Assembly: GCA_029339505.1 (NCBI GenBank)
Contig: JAQISU010000193.1
Location: 315,001-379,000, forward strand
Direction of reading: 5' to 3'
From: Unio delphinus
Lineage: Eukaryota > Mollusca > Bivalvia > Unionida > Unionidae
DNA length: 64,000 bases
How positions within the stretch are numbered: the first letter of the stretch is position 1; the number at the start of each line of letters is the position of its first letter. Below, one piece after another: positions 62,855 through 64,000 of the stretch. The notes under the pieces were generated by a model, which did not search any database, had not been told where the DNA came from, and worked only from the letters and a program-made list of their open reading frames with translations. Position numbers and translations under genes: made by a program.

Positions 62855-64000
62855 TGAAAATTGGACAGAAAAACCATTATAATTATACTGACGAAACGTT
62901 ATTGAGCAATCAATATATCAGTTAATCAATCTTACTGGTTATAATTTTGACGTTATCTATTGATGTGCATTTGATGCGACATAACTCACAGAAATAAACT
63001 TAAACAGACAAATATATGCTTTGGAGCCATAACAGTATCTTCTATCATGATTTCGCTGACACATTTGGTACAAAATGACTTTTCCACTAAGCGTTTATCA
63101 TGGATATATAATACAGTGTTAACAAATACTTCAATCAATAAATGACTTATACAAGAGTTCGTAAGGAATATGTCATTGTAGGTTTAAAAAAAGCATCTAA
63201 AAGGTATTTAACAACTCGTTTGAAAACTAGCATATTTGATAACTTCCCTGTCAAAGATTTAATCAGGATGAAGACAATAGTGACGATGCATACTGAAATT
63301 AACAGGACAAAAACTATACGCATGTTCTTGCAGATTGTGGAGAAGGTATGCATACAAAGTGTGCTTACATTTTGTGTAATATCATTCGACCAAAAGACTG
63401 ACGGAAGAACAGCAGCGTGTGATAGACGCTTCTCATGGATTTGAATAAAAAAGCAAACATTTATATGACTTAGCAGACACTATACCTTGTAGCGTCAGAG
63501 CTGCTACTGTGACAAGATCACAGTTTCCGATAAGGTAGTCTGCTACGGTAGCCATTATGTTGACCTTTGGATACTGATGCTATGGATATATCGCATCAGC
63601 TGCTAATATATGCCAAGACCAATGCCATAATATAGCTGCAAAATATTCTCAGAATCAACGGGTTTTTAAAGAACATCTACTATAAGTCTGTGAACACATC
63701 CCCATTTGTTTGTACCCCCCTGCCGATTTCAGTAACGAAAAGCATAAACAAACAAAAAAAATCCATAAATCTTACTCATTTCATTCATTGATTTATAATT
63801 TCTAACCCGATTGCGACCACGGTGTCCATAACACCTTCATCGTCTGCGCGTCTCATGCTAAGTGAATGTTTTCATTACAACTATGGCCGTCCTCGACATC
63901 AATTTCTAGTTTCTGGACAAGTCCATTTTCAGCGAAGGGGCGGATGCGTAATCGAGGGAAGTATCCGGGAGTAACCAAATAGAAGCAATGACGTCACTGG
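62855..64000. other. Intron or 5' flank of the NHL gene
   Basis: No upstream exon could be identified with confidence. A 100-codon plus frame at 63142-63444 has no recognised motif. Confidence 0.45.

Overview
This window is AT-rich eukaryotic DNA, almost certainly from a lophotrochozoan animal and most likely a mollusc. The grounds are tRNA-derived SINEs with a conserved GC-rich body, EN/RT-type LINE relics, a Helitron-like end, NHL-repeat proteins of the TRIM-like type, long introns with GT/AG borders, and a very high load of micro- and minisatellites. There are no bacterial operons, CRISPR arrays or phage modules. The species assignment is an inference.

Host genes. (1) The right end (62015-62853, minus) holds the last coding exon of an NHL beta-propeller protein. 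A 5'-truncated relative of that exon lies 54 kb away at 7726-8262 on the same strand, with matching 3' flank. (2) Most of the window appears to be the introns of one minus-strand gene. Its best exons are 51805-51914, 44531-44783, 29496-29616 and the terminal exon 11403-11554. A 56-nt candidate exon at 34913-34968 fits the reading phase on both sides but ends in TAG directly at its splice donor. I do not recognise the protein. The visible part is a charged, Ser/Pro/Asp/Glu-rich C-terminal region.

Mobile DNA. A nearly intact 3.2-kb DNA transposon (53975-57208) has ~280-bp terminal inverted repeats and a DDE-type transposase broken by one frameshift and one stop. It carries a Helitron-like 3' end between its left arm and its coding region. 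Two decayed EN/RT LINEs meet tail to tail at 29730-34360. A CR1/L2-like LINE 3' end (26391-27425) is split by a SINE with a 12-bp target-site duplication. Six copies of one tRNA-derived SINE, one copy of a second SINE type, a solo LTR (60905-61737) and a hAT-like remnant complete the set.

Tandem repeats. Eight main minisatellite arrays (units of about 24, 26, 33, 36, 40, 50, 69 and 70 bp) and about a dozen long microsatellites occupy roughly 8-9 kb. Several arrays show higher-order structure. Many long open frames in the window exist only because an array has a period divisible by three. Between these elements, most of the sequence is unannotated AT-rich intron or intergenic DNA.
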